A stretch of 64,000 nucleotides of DNA from Vitis vinifera (Eukaryota > Streptophyta > Magnoliopsida > Vitales > Vitaceae). This document shows positions 46,554 to 58,563 of this stretch, piece after piece; position 1 is the first letter of the stretch, and every line of letters starts with the position of its first letter. The stretch lies in assembly GCF_030704535.1 (NCBI RefSeq), contig NC_081820.1, positions 4,170,501 to 4,234,500 of the forward strand. The letters run 5' to 3'. A program made the translations under genes and the position numbers. Under the pieces are notes generated by a model. The model ran no database searches. It saw only the letters and a program-made list of their open reading frames with translations, and was not told the DNA's origin.

Positions 46554-48324
46554 ACATCATGTCATAATTAAACCTATATTATGGTGGCTCCTGCTTATCT
46601 GGTATGACAAATGGACAATGAAGGAGCAAGATGCAAATTTGTCACTGTCCAGGGAAAACATATATCAGTAAAAAATTAAAAAAAGAAAAAAGAAAAACTG
46701 GGAGAGAATCTTGATAAACAATGAAAACTGAATAGAATTGAATATAAATATCTAGAACTTCACACAAGGAGAAATTCTCTTCACATGAGGAATAAAATTT
46801 GGAAGTTCCATGAACAATGCATAAATGGAATATCTTGCATCCATAACGCGTTGCTCAACAAGGCCCGGACACCAAGTCATACCATCATACAAACTTTACA
46901 TTACGTCCTGACTGATCTAATCTTAATTTGATTCCATACAAATTCTTCCTAAGCTGCAACAACCTTATGAAGATGAGATGATAAAGTCTGATGTGCTAAC
47001 CAAAAAAAGAAGAATTTTGGGTAAAGATGAAATTCATAAAGGTCCCCTACTCAGTCTTGCTTCATCCAACTGGGATTCTGTCATGAAGAAGTTGTTCCAA
47101 GTTGGCTATTGTAACAGAAAAGAATAATTGGGTTTTTTATTATTTAGAAAAACAAAAAAAAAAAAAAATAATGTCAGAAGATATTTAAAAAATAAAAGAT
47201 GATATTCCTCTGAAATCATCAAAGCATTAATTCGAATTCACCATTATAAGTACTATTTTTTATTTATTTGAGACTACTTCTAAGTCTTCTTTTTAGTAGG
47301 CAAAGACTACTTCAATAATATAGTTTCATGTTCTTTCTTCCCACTCACATATTCTTGAAAGCTTTTGTTTTCAGTTAGAATTAGATGCATACGGTGATTA
47401 AATCATGCTAACTAACTATTTAAATCTAATAAATATGACCCATCAAATTGTTCTTCTCATTCCTTTTTCTTTCTCTTTCAATTTTAAACATGGATTAAAA
47501 CAACATAATTGTCGTGAGGATTGAGAGGATCCAGAATGGCATATCAGATCCATGAGATTACATCATGACATACAACATTTAGCCAAACCATTTCAATACT
47601 TAATACAAGTAACAAGAAGACAGAGGCCATGAACCAAACACAGTAATGGTCCCATAAGGTAGTCCACCCACATTCAACCGCATCCAGGAGATCAACTTTT
47701 CTTTATTAAAAAGCCCAATTAGCCAATTCAAATCTATCTCTGCTAACATCTCTATGTCAAAATTTCCTAGAAGAATGCTATAGCTCTGCAAGAATTTCTA
47801 CAAATTACTTCTCAGGCTAGAAACAATGACATGGATGTTAATTATCAAAAAAAAAAAAAAAAAACATTACTCATCTCCCCCATTCACAACAAAAATAAGT
47901 AAATAAATAAATCAAGCCCAATAATCCATACCTTAGGTTGAACAAAAACAAACACTCAAACAATGCATAAATTCAATCTATCATTCACAAAAAAAAATTA
48001 ACAATTGAAAATCACATCAATTACTTAGACCATGCTGTAGTGTTTGCATCAAAACCAATTTAATTACACAAGAAAAACAAAATATCAGAAACCCCATAAA
48101 ATTATTGCAGATTTAGCACAGACATTGGGTTCATGAGTGGCTCCAGAAACAGGGGAAGCAGTCTGAGTGTTAACAAATGCATATAAAACGACAAATTTTA
48201 CAGATATAATATTTCGATAATCGCACAGAAACAGAAAGCGCGAATCAAAAATCATAAACTAGAAATTAGAAAGAAAAAAAAAAGCAGAGGAATAGCGAGA
48301 CGGGGAGAGAGAAGGGAGGAACTG
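46554..48324 (-). other. Probable first intron of the YqaJ gene
   Basis: No other gene is recognised between the coding exon and the presumed leader exon. It holds poly(A) runs at 47155-47168 and 47848-47866. Confidence 0.45.
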
Positions 48325-48510
48325 ACCAAGGAAATCTTGTAACCAGCATAGAATCGGAACCAAGCTAGGGTTTTTTGAAATATGAAAACCCTTAGAGCTT
48401 GCTCTCGTTTCTACACAGATTAAAACCCTACAATTTGCACAGAGAGAGAGAGAGACAGAGACGAGGGTTTTGAGAGAGAAATGGAGGGACCCGTTTCAAA
48501 ATTGGGCTTG
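48325..48510 (-). promoter_or_regulatory. Leader exon and promoter-proximal region of the YqaJ gene
   Basis: On the minus strand a purine/pyrimidine leader with CTCTCTCTCTCTCTGTG (48440-48456), telo-box-like AAACCCTAG (48367) and AACCCTCG (48464) is followed by ATGCTGGTTACAAGATTTCC TTG before a GTCAGT donor at about 48324. Upstream are an AAGCCCAATTT site II-like element (about 48503) and CCCGGACCC repeats (48520-48545). Transcription start near 48480 is inferred. Confidence 0.5.
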
Positions 48511-48667
48511 GTAAATGAGTTCGGGTTCGGGTCCGGGTCCGGGTCAATCTAAAATAAAAACTAATTAACAACTTAATCAATATAAAAATTTAAGATAATA
48601 TATTATATTTTTATTAAATAAATTTATAATTATTATGAACAAAACAATTTCATTAACAATAATATGA

Positions 48668-48892
48668 GCCCGCTTGACAATGATTTTAGGAAGTGTTTTT
48701 AATCTTTTTAATACTTAATATTTTTTATTCTTCAAGTGTTTGCAATGTAAGAAACGTTTTGTAAAATAACTATCAAATGTACTCGTATTTGATAGTAATC
48801 TTAGAAAGTGTTTATAATATTTCTAATTTTCAAATATTAAAAAACCTAGAAACACTTTCTAAAATATCTGTTAAATATACTCTAAATTTGTT
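48668..48892. mobile_element. MITE-like element, TTAGAAAGTGTTT family
   Basis: CGCTTGACAATGATTTTAGGAAGTGTTTTTAAT at 48670 and the reverse-complement end CTAGAAACACTTTCTAAAATATCTGTTAAATATACTCTAAA at about 48892 form its termini. A second internal AGTAATCTTAGAAAGTGTTTATAAT suggests a nested or duplicated copy. It shares ends with 17443-17542. Confidence 0.5.
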
Positions 48893-50340
48893 TCCATCAT
48901 ATGAGTAAATTACAAGTTTTTTTACTAATCTTCTTTTAATCATATATTAATCTTAACTGATCTATGATATTATTCAAATCAAATTTTATGTCTCCATCAT
49001 TCCCTACGTTTGCTTTCTTTGAAAAATCTTGCGAAAATATATTTTTTTTCAAATTTGAAGGTGTTTATTTATTTTTAACTTTTTGCTTAAAGCAATTTAC
49101 TTTTAGACTTTAATTAATTTATTTATTTTTATTTTCATGACTTATTATCATTTTTTTTGCTAAATAGAAAAAAAATATCTTGCAAAAATATATTCTTTTT
49201 CAAAATTGAGGGTATTTATTTATTTTCAACTTTTTGCTAAAAGCAATTTACTTTCAGACTTTAATTTGTTTATTTTTTTCATAACTTATTATAAATTTTT
49301 TGTTGAATATAAAAAATAAAAATATTTGACTTTTTTTAGATGAAAAAAATAATATATTGATTTTTCTTTATTTTTTAATGTTTAATATAAATAAAATATT
49401 ATAAAAACAAATGCCTTAATACTTAACACTATTAAACATTATTTAGTTTTAAGTTTTATTTAAAATTAAGTTAAAAAAACAAACACTAGCTTAAAGGCTT
49501 TTGATTAACACTTAAAAACAAATATAACAAAAACCCCTTCATTGATTGCAAAAGCAATCAACCTTGTTGACTTTTCAAAGCTTCTTGATGACAATAAGAT
49601 TACGATAAACCGATTTGAAATCTTTTTTTCCTTTTTTTATTTTTTATTTTAAATATTTTTTATTTTTAATTTTTTTTTTAGACATCCCCCCTCCCCCCCC
49701 TTTTTTTTTTTTTTATTGTGATTGTAAACCTAATGTTGTTTTTACATTTAAAATCATACTCAAAACTTTTACATTCATGGTTCTAAGAAGTCAGGAAGAA
49801 AAAAAAAGGCATTGTTGTTGATCCATGGCATGTATAACATGTTGACATCATTGTTTCCTTTGTTGTCCTCAATTTCTTTAGTCAATTTATTATCAATTAG
49901 GGGATGATGAAGCATGCCTGGATGTGAACTAAGGGAAGAATATGATATCATCATAAGAGAAACCTTATACTGCTTAACTTGACTAAAATTAGACTAGAAA
50001 ACTAATTGAATATTGAGTTGAAGTTCTTCATTTGTTTGAGGAAGAAGAAAATATGGTTTCTAGGTTGCAAATTTATGCTTTCATACTATATGAAAATAAA
50101 ATATACAGAATTGTTTGAGGAAGTATTAATCTTTCATTGATGAATAAGTATAAATGTCTATAGGCTTACATTAATCAATAAAAAATAGCAACTATAGAAG
50201 CTAACAAAGGAAAGTTGAATAGGTATAAATATCTATATTTAGTAACATTATTTGGATTACTACAAGAAATAATTCATTGTTATTACATTAAATATCTTCA
50301 CAATCATAGGCATTATTATTGGAATAATTTCCTTTGGCAT
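48893..50340. other. AT-rich intergenic stretch
   Basis: It contains a direct repeat of about 170 bp (AAAATATATTCTTTTTCAAA...GGTGTTTATTTATTTTTAACTTTTTGC...AGCAATTTACTTT... at 49037 and 49190) and a C/T homopolymer run (49686-49715). No gene seen. Confidence 0.45.
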
Positions 50341-53300
50341 TGATAATAACAACAATTGAATTAAGAAAAGAAGTCTGTAAGTGATCTGTCATTAATTGTT
50401 TAGGCTATGAATAGAAGAACTATTTATATAAGGGTAATAGCCAATTATGTAACAAGATGACATGTTGGTTGAGTGGTTACAATTGAGTAGCAACTTGTAT
50501 AATAATCTAGAAACGACCAACTATTAGTTAACTATCTTACAACCCCCCTCAAACTCAAGGTAGCTAATGATTCTACTTTGAGTTTGGTTTTAAGATCAAC
50601 AAACTTGGAACTTGGAATGACCTTGGTGAATATGTCAGCAACTTGATCCATGAAAGGCACTTGTTTTACTTCTATGAGCTTTCAAATGACTTTCTCTTTA
50701 ACAAAATATAAATCTAACTTAATATGCTTTGTTTAAGCTTGTTGTATTGGATTTGCAAACAACATCATAGTACTCAAATTGTCACACCATAGTATTGGCA
50801 TTTTGCGTAGAGGAATTTGAAGTTTAGTGAGCAAGGATTGAAGGCAAGTGATTTTTGTAGTGAGATTAGCAAGATTAGGCAATAATCAACTTCATTAGTG
50901 GACATTGAGACTATTGATTGTTTCTTTGAATGTCGGGATATGAGATTTTAGCCTAGATATACACAATAACATGTTGTTGATCTTCAATCATTATGATCAA
51001 CTGCCCAATCTGCATCACTAAACCTCTTAAATGAAGCACATGGTCAACTGAACTAGCCAAGTAATGAAGATTTATTTTAACCACCTTCCAATGAGCTTTC
51101 AAAGGGTTTTTTTGTGTGCATATATTGGCATACTCAATTAATAGAGAAGCTAATTTTGGGTCTAGTAATGGTCACATATTGTAAGGCTCCAACAATACTT
51201 CTATAAAGTTGAGGATAGGCTACAACATCACTTCCAAAAGTTGTCAAAGTTTGACCACTATTCATTGGAGAGGAAAATCCTTCAACAAATTGCATTTTAG
51301 CTCAAGCCAACATATCTCTAATATATTTCATTTGTGACAAATGTAACCCATTTGAAGTGTGAGTGACTTGAATACCTAAGAAGTAATTGATTAGACCAAG
51401 ATCTTTAAAGGCAAACTCTTTGTGCAACTTTGTAACAAGATCAATGATGAATTGAGCTTCAATACTAGTGACTAATATAGTGTCTACATAGATTAAAACA
51501 AAGGTAGAGTGAGCTACTATAATTCTAATGAAGAGAGATTGATCAACTTTAGAAGATTGAAAGCCAAAGAGAACCAATGTAGACTAAAGTTTATCACACT
51601 AGGCTATAGGAGCCTGCTTCAAACCATATAGGGCCTTGTGTAGTTTACACCTTTTCTAGGCACTTCGGATCTTCAAATTATAGGGGTTGAAACATGTAAA
51701 CCTCTTTTTTCAAGGTACCATTAAGAAAGACATTATCGATGTCCAATTGTCTGACATTCCATCACTTAGAAAAAGTTTGAGTGGGAACAACTTTGATGGT
51801 GGTAAGCTTCACAACAGGGTTGAAGGTTTACGAAAAATCGAAGTTAGCAAGTTGGTGGAAACCTTTAGTTACTAACTGTGCTTTTTAATTTTGAAGGGAT
51901 AGCCTTTTTGTTAGCTAGAAGTAATTTTAAGGACCAAGTTGCATTCTTTAAGAGAGTCATGTACTCCTCAACTGTTTTCCAATGCTCATGTTGAAGAGCT
52001 TCTTCAACCGTTGAAGGTTCTTTCTAAGCAATGTAGACTTTAGGTTTGTGAATACTAGATATGGATCAAGTATAAACTCAAGAAGTGGAAGACATTGAAG
52101 GCAATTGGAGACTATTATTAACATAAGTAGGATCATGGGGAAAAAAAAGAGAATAAATTTATGTGATTATGGGAATGGGGTAGATTCTATGGGTGATAAA
52201 CTTAAAGGAAATAATGAAGAATGGTCAAGAAGTAAATGAGATAATGTAGAAGGTGAAAACTGAGACATAGGTAGAGAAGAGGAGTTTGAAACATATGATG
52301 ACTTTGCAAAAGGGAAAGTATCTTCATCAAAGATTACATCCCAAGATATTAGAATCTTTCCGTTTGGTAAAAGACCTTTGTAAAAGACATCCTAGAAAAA
52401 GTTGTCATTGATTTGTAAGCCTATTTATGAGTGTTTAAGTATCTAATATTAGGAAAACATCTACAACCAAAGACCTTGAAAGATAAGTAATTTGGTTCTT
52501 GATGAAACAAGATTTCCAAAGGTGTTTTACCCTTTAAAACTGATGTAGGAAGTCGATTAGACAGAAAAACACTGGTGTGAAGAGCTTCATCCCAAAATTT
52601 TAAAGGAAGAGAAGTTGTGGTTAATAAGGAAAGACCATATTCGACAATGGTTTGATGTTTCCTTTTAGCTAAACCATTCTATTGGTGAGCACTAGAACAA
52701 GAAATACAATGAATAATGCCATTGGATTGAAGAAAGTCGATAAAAGTTCTATATTCCTTACCCCCGTTAGATTGTACAAACTTAATTTAATTGTTAAGTT
52801 GGGGTTCAACCATTTTTTTGAATTGAAGAAAAGTGGTAAAGGCATTAGATTTTCATTTAAGCAAATAAAGGCAAGTATAATGAGAATATGCATTTATAAA
52901 GTGAATGTAATACGAGTCGCCATTTGAAAATGTGGTGGAAGCAAGACCCTAGAAATCAGTGTGGATAAGCTACAAGGGTGCAATGTTTGAAGTATTAGAA
53001 AAAGGAAATAGGAAATTATGAATCTTTCCTAAGCAACAAGATGAGTAAAAGGAAGGACTGATTTTATTAATATCAATTACATTACACTTATTCAATACAA
53101 ATTTTACAATTTGTAGATTGGATGTCCAAGCCTATCATGCCACACATAAAGAAATAAAAGCTAAATTGACACTTGGTACAATACATGAAGTAGGATGTGA
53201 ATTTTGTGAGGAGTTGAGATAAATGAAAGCTAGATCAAAAGCATATAAGCCATTTTTAAGAGTTCCTTTCATGAGAATGACTTGAGTGACCTAATCTTTA

Positions 53301-54842
53301 ACAAAGCAAGAGTTAGGAAAGAATTCAAAATAGACATTATTGTCTTTTGCAAATTTGGAAACACTTAGTAAATTATTTTTTATCATGGGAACATGAAGCA
53401 AAGATTTGAGAGCTAAGAGTTTTAAATGAAAAGGACTAGAAAAAAAGGACTCACCGATGTTTTGAATGGTAATACCTTGACCATTGCCCATTGCACGCAA
53501 TCTATATCGATACAAGTTGTATGTTCAGTTAAGTTATTAAGATATGGTGTAAGACGGTTTGTAGCACTAGAATTTGGATACCAACTTTGATCAAATGAAG
53601 AAGTAGAATATGAGAGCATATGAGTCATATGAGCTTGATTAGAACTAGATGAAGGTTGAGATTGATTCATTTGTGGGGTGAAATTCTCATCAAATCCATA
53701 CCAGCAGTAAAAGAAAACATGACCCAACTTACCATATAGTTGACATTGTGGTTTATTGACATTTCTCCTACTTATTTGTCCTTGACCATGGGTACCAAAA
53801 GAGCTGCAACCTAAGCCATGACCAAAATAACCTCTTCCTCGATAAAGACTGAAAGAATTACCTCTTTTAGAACCTTGACAAAAGGAGTTTGAAGAATTTA
53901 AATGATAGCCATAATGTCGAACTTGCTTCTTGTGTGCCAAATTAGTAGAAAAAGCTTTATCACCTTCCTTAATTCGCTTTTCAATTCAAGTTTCTTGAGC
54001 TAATAGTAAAGCTTCCATCTGTTCTATAGATTGAGCCTCAGGTCTTGAAGTTACGACTAGTAGAACTAACTCATAATATGGTGGAAGACCATCGAAGGTT
54101 CCCTCTATATGATCAACAAGCTTAACAAAATACTTATTAACCCGATTGCTTGATTTTTAGCAAATAATCAATCATAAACAAATCATTTTTCTTAGTATTT
54201 TGTAATTTAGTTTTGAACTAAGAGATCTTAGCTTTGGTTTGTGATGCAAAAAAGACTTGAACCTTTGATTAGATTTCTGATATAGAGTCAACTCCAACCA
54301 TTTGAGTGAGCAAACTTTTAATCATTGATCCAAGAAGCAAAGACACCAATAGTTGATCCTACTATTCCCAAGCAAGAAACTCTGGATTCAATATTTCTTT
54401 ATCTGCATCTCCTTGAAAATTATACATCAATGGAGGTGAAAGAAAGGAATCAAGAAAGCACTACAAATAATGACCTCATACAGTTGCTAGAACTTGTTGT
54501 CACCCTAAAAGATGGTTTGAGAAATCTAATTTGATTGAAAGTGTATGATTGAAAACAATTGGAAATACTTGGTTAGGGCTTGAAGCTTAATTAGCTATGG
54601 CGGAAAGGTATGAACAATTAGAAGTTTCGGCTTTGGTACCATGATAACAACAACAACTGAATCAAGAAAAGAAGTCTGCAAGTGATCTCTCATTAATTGT
54701 TTAAGCTATGAATAGAGGAGTTATTTATACAAGAGTAATAACCAATTCTATAACACGATGACATGCTGGATGAGTGGTTACAACTAAATAGTAGCATGTA
54801 TAACAGTTTGGTAATAACCAACTATTAGTTAACTAACTGTCA
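50341..54842 (-). mobile_element. Degenerate Ty1/Copia retrotransposon
   Basis: LTRs of about 201 bp at 54642-54842 (5') and 50341-50541 (3') share AGTTAACTAATAGTTGG and TTAATTGTTTA(G/A)GCTATGAATAGA but are about 15% diverged. The putative primer-binding site is TGGTACCAAAGCC just below 54642, and the polypurine tract TTTGAGGGGGG sits at 50542-50552. Minus-strand remnants in order: gag, with zinc knuckle CQLYGKLGHVFFYCW (about 53745); protease/pre-integrase (53515-53291); integrase (AKRKHQTIVEYGLSLL, FKVFGCRCFPN); RT (51577-51302) with YVDT in place of YVDD, losing a catalytic Asp; and RNase H pieces to 50560. Stops and frameshifts are numerous. No target duplication could be matched. It is far older than the Copia at 34980. 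Confidence 0.9.
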
Positions 54843-55857
54843 ACTATCTAATAAGCGTTGAACACCGTATTCAGGATGGTGAGAAACCACTACTAGAAAT
54901 GGGTTGAAAACATGTTTGAAAATTGTTTTTCTATTTTTATTTTCTAGAAAAATTAATTCAAAAAGTGGAAAAAGTGAAATAACCATCTTGAAGTTTTCCA
55001 AATTTGGTTAAGAAATCATATAAAAGACATCATGGATTCACGATATAAAAATAATACAATTATTATAAATATGAAAAAAATATTAATATGAATAAAATAT
55101 TATATCAAATATTATCTTAAAAATACTAAATATTTTATTTATTTATTGAACTATAGATTAAGTGAATATATTTTTATATTAAAATAATTTATTTGATTAA
55201 TGATAGGTATATGAAAATATTTTACTAGACTATTTTAATATGAAAATAACATAAAAAAAATAAAAATGGGGGAGACCTAATTAGGTAAGAGACAATGCTT
55301 AATTAAACATCTTTTTTAGAAAATAAAAACTATTTTTTTTCTTAAAGCTAGAAAAAGTTTTAAAACCAAATACTACTCCTAAATTTTAGATGGGATGGTT
55401 GATGGAGGTGAAAACTTATGATAGATCTAGATCACTCTTGGCCATAGTTTGGTACATGAAAATGATGAATGAGAATGAATATTTTCTTTTTATTCTTATT
55501 TATCCTTGAAAAACCATGAATTTTGAGATTCCATTTTTGTGTTTCAATTATTTATTTCCATTTCAATGTTAAATAACAACAAGAATGAGAATGAAAAAAG
55601 GAGAAGAAATTACTCAACAATAACATCATGTATATATAGTTTATAATAATTTTTTATTTTCAATTTAAAAAAAAAACTATCATACTATACATAGTTTAAA
55701 ATATATATATTTTTTAAAATTTTCATTTAAAAGAAACATCTTTAAGAGTTTTTTTTTGCTAAATAATAAAAACCTATTTGACATGTGATTTAAAAACAAA
55801 TTTATTTTTTAAAAATAATACTATTGTTTGGTTGTTGTTCTTGAGAAATAAATTTTA
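54843..55857. other. AT-rich intergenic stretch
   Basis: No gene or recognisable element; base composition is like the surrounding repeat terrain. Confidence 0.4.
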
Positions 55858-56083
55858 TAGGGAAAAATGAGATTTGATTTACTAATATGAAAATATATGT
55901 AAAAAAAAAACCTCAAAATTTTTTTAATTAGTATTATCTTCATCTATTTAAAAATAATTTGAATTACATGCACTTTTTAATGAGTTATCCAATTATTCTA
56001 AAAAAATGCCCATTTATTTGTCATGTCATTCAAATTAATTGACAACTAGACTCCTCTATGTAGATGTTTCCCTTCATTTTAGA

Positions 56084-56114
<31 letters not shown>

Positions 56115-56955
56115 TTATTTTATTATTTAAGATTTTTTTTTCTAGAAACATCATAAAGTAAGAATTTGAAAAAAAGAAAGAAAAAAGAAGAGTTTATTCT
56201 AGTATTAATAAGTTAAAAATAAATTCATATTCTTGATAATAAATAAACCAATAATAAATTTTTATTTATTGTATAATATTAATAATTGTTTTATATAATA
56301 GAAAATAAAATTTGTTGTAAGAGTTTTTTAAATATAAAATGTATAATATGGTTGTACTTTGATATATAGTATAAAAATAAATAAATAAATTAATATATAA
56401 TTATTATATATTAAATAAATTAATCATAATTAAAAATAATTATATATTATTAAATTTATTATTTATTATTTATTATTTAATAAAATACCTTATTACTTTA
56501 TGAATTAGTAATTACGATTAAATAGGATTTGTTTGACAATATTTCCTCTTAAAATTTTAGGAAATAAAAGAAATATTAATCCTATTTAAATAGGATTTTT
56601 TTTGTAATATATTTTCTAAAATTTTAGGAAACTAAAATAAGAATTTTACGAGGTGTTTGTTTCCAAAGAAAACAAAATCCTAAATAATAAAATAATAAAA
56701 AATAATAATAAATAATAATAAAGTATCTAAAAGGAAGATATCTAAAAGAAATGGAAACATGAGGAGTTTAGTTGTCAATTAATTTGAATGACATGAAAAG
56801 TAAAATGACATTTTTGGGAATAATTGGATGACTCATTAAAAAATACATGTATTTCAATTTATTTTTAAATAGAGGAAGATAAAACTAATTTAAAAAATTT
56901 GGGATTCTTTTTTCCATATATTTTCATATAAATGAATCAAATCTAATTTTTCCTA
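55858..56955. mobile_element. Long inverted-repeat element with an (ATT)n core
   Basis: Ends TAGGGAAAAATGAGATTTGAT (55858) and ATCTAATTTTTCCTA (ending 56955) are inverted copies. The arms extend about 200 bp (55858-56075; 56755-56955) and contain GAATGACATGA and TTAATTGACAACTA in opposite orientations. The core is AT-rich with (ATT)n at 56085-56113. No transposase. It is the same family as 24035-24530. Its right arm is also present in the duplicated array (60982-61160). Confidence 0.65.
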
Positions 56956-56964
56956 ATTATATAT

Positions 56965-57295
56965 ATATACTGGCTTTTAAAATAATTGACATAATTAATG
57001 TTTTAAATTCTTTAATAAGTTTTCTAATTTTTAAAAATTAATTTGAAATTAAAAGACTGAGTATTAATTATAGACTAAATATTTTTTTTTCAAAACACCG
57101 TATCCATGATTGAGTATTATATATATATATAATGGCTACAAAAAAATAATCGGCATAATTAATGTTTTAATTTTTTAATAAAATTTCTAATTTTTAAGAA
57201 TAATTTGAAATTTAAAAATTGATTATTAATTATAGACTAAATAAAAAAAAATTCAAAACACCATATCCATGATTGAGTATTAAATGTATGTATGT
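56965..57295. repeat. Tandem pair of about 160-bp units
   Basis: TAATGTTTTAAATTCTTTAATAA...ATTATAGACTAAAT...CAAAACACC(G/A)TATCCATGATTGAGTATTA occurs twice in succession, ending near 57130 and 57290. The pair recurs at about 61170-61500. Confidence 0.8.
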
Positions 57296-57915
57296 AATGA
57301 AAATTTTGGCTCATTTATACCTTAATAAATTAAACTTTATTTGTTTTTAAATTCATTTAAAATAGAATAGCATTAACCATTAATAATTTTAACAAAATAA
57401 ATCAATTATGCGTTTATAATGTTTATAAAAAAAATTATAATTTATGACTTTATTATAATATTACTATTTATATTTTATTAAAAACTATTTATTTATTTTT
57501 AATTTCTTTCGTACTACAAAATTATTTTAAGTTTAATAAGACTTGAATTAATTTAGTTTATATTATATAAATTGAATTTACATTCCATTTTTTTACAAAA
57601 TAAAATAAATTATTTTTAAAAACAACTTATCTTAAAAAGTTTTTAATTTCTGATTTTTTGAAAAATATTTTTAAACATAACTAGTATTAGGGAATCAAAA
57701 TACCTCGTACTAGAGGTGAAATGAAATTTTACTTCTTAATAAGATTTCATTTCTTGTGAAATCATTTTTTATTTTTCATTTTCATCATCACTTGAGTTAT
57801 CCAAATATAAGAATATGTGAGAAAATGAATGAGAAGTCTATTTCCACCTTAAGTGTAATAGAAATATGATAAATACATAATGCATACCAAACATAGTCTT
57901 GAGGAATAGTTGTTG

Positions 57916-57916
<1 letters not shown>

Positions 57917-57993
<77 letters not shown>
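57917..57993. repeat. (TA)n microsatellite, about 77 nt
   Basis: Uninterrupted TA run. The equivalent place in other Y units is shorter (59548-59563, 62128-62143) or intermediate (63701-63738), showing expansion within the array. Confidence 0.95.
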
Positions 57994-57997
<4 letters not shown>

Positions 57998-58392
57998 TTT
58001 AATAAATTCTTTTACCAGTATTAAGTGTAAATAACTTGAAAATTGAACACAAGTGAAATTGAATCAAATCATTAATTGAAAATAAATTGAAACTTTATTT
58101 TGTAAATAAATAAATTGAAATAATTAATTTGAAATTGTTTCTAATAAACTCCTTTGAAATTTCTTGAAAAAATATATTTTTTTAATCGGTTCAATAAATC
58201 AATTTGCATAATCCTCTTGTCACTTATTATTTGTATTCTTGTAATTAGGTTTCATCATTATTTTTGTATAGATTGATTTTCACCATGACTTATACATACT
58301 TATTTGTGTGATTATTTTTCTTGGTATTCATAATTAATTAATTAATTAATTATCATAATTATCTTAATTTTTTTAGCAAAGACTGTATGTAT

Positions 58393-58563
58393 ACGGGTTT
58401 AGAGGGTGTTACGGCTCACCACCGTACCTTCCCAATAAGTAACTTGACCCCAGACTCAACTTTGGCTTTTTCACGTACTGTATTTTCCAAATAATGAGTA
58501 TTAGAGTTTTCTTTCTTATTTTGTTTTCCCTTAAAAAGAAAATAAAAATAAATGGCGACTCCA
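58393..58563 (+). repeat. LTR-like module in Y units (first copy)
   Basis: GTACCTTCCCAATAAGTAAC, CCCCAGACTCAACTTTGG, TTTTTCACGTACTGTATTTT and AATGGCGACTCCAAG appear in this order. The module repeats at 59957-60119 and 62539-62702. The same ordered phrases occur on the minus strand at about 1000-780 in the insertion 686-4609. TGGCGACTCC-type phrases near LTR ends are seen in plant Ty3-type elements (recalled), so I read Y as LTR-derived. Confidence 0.6.
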
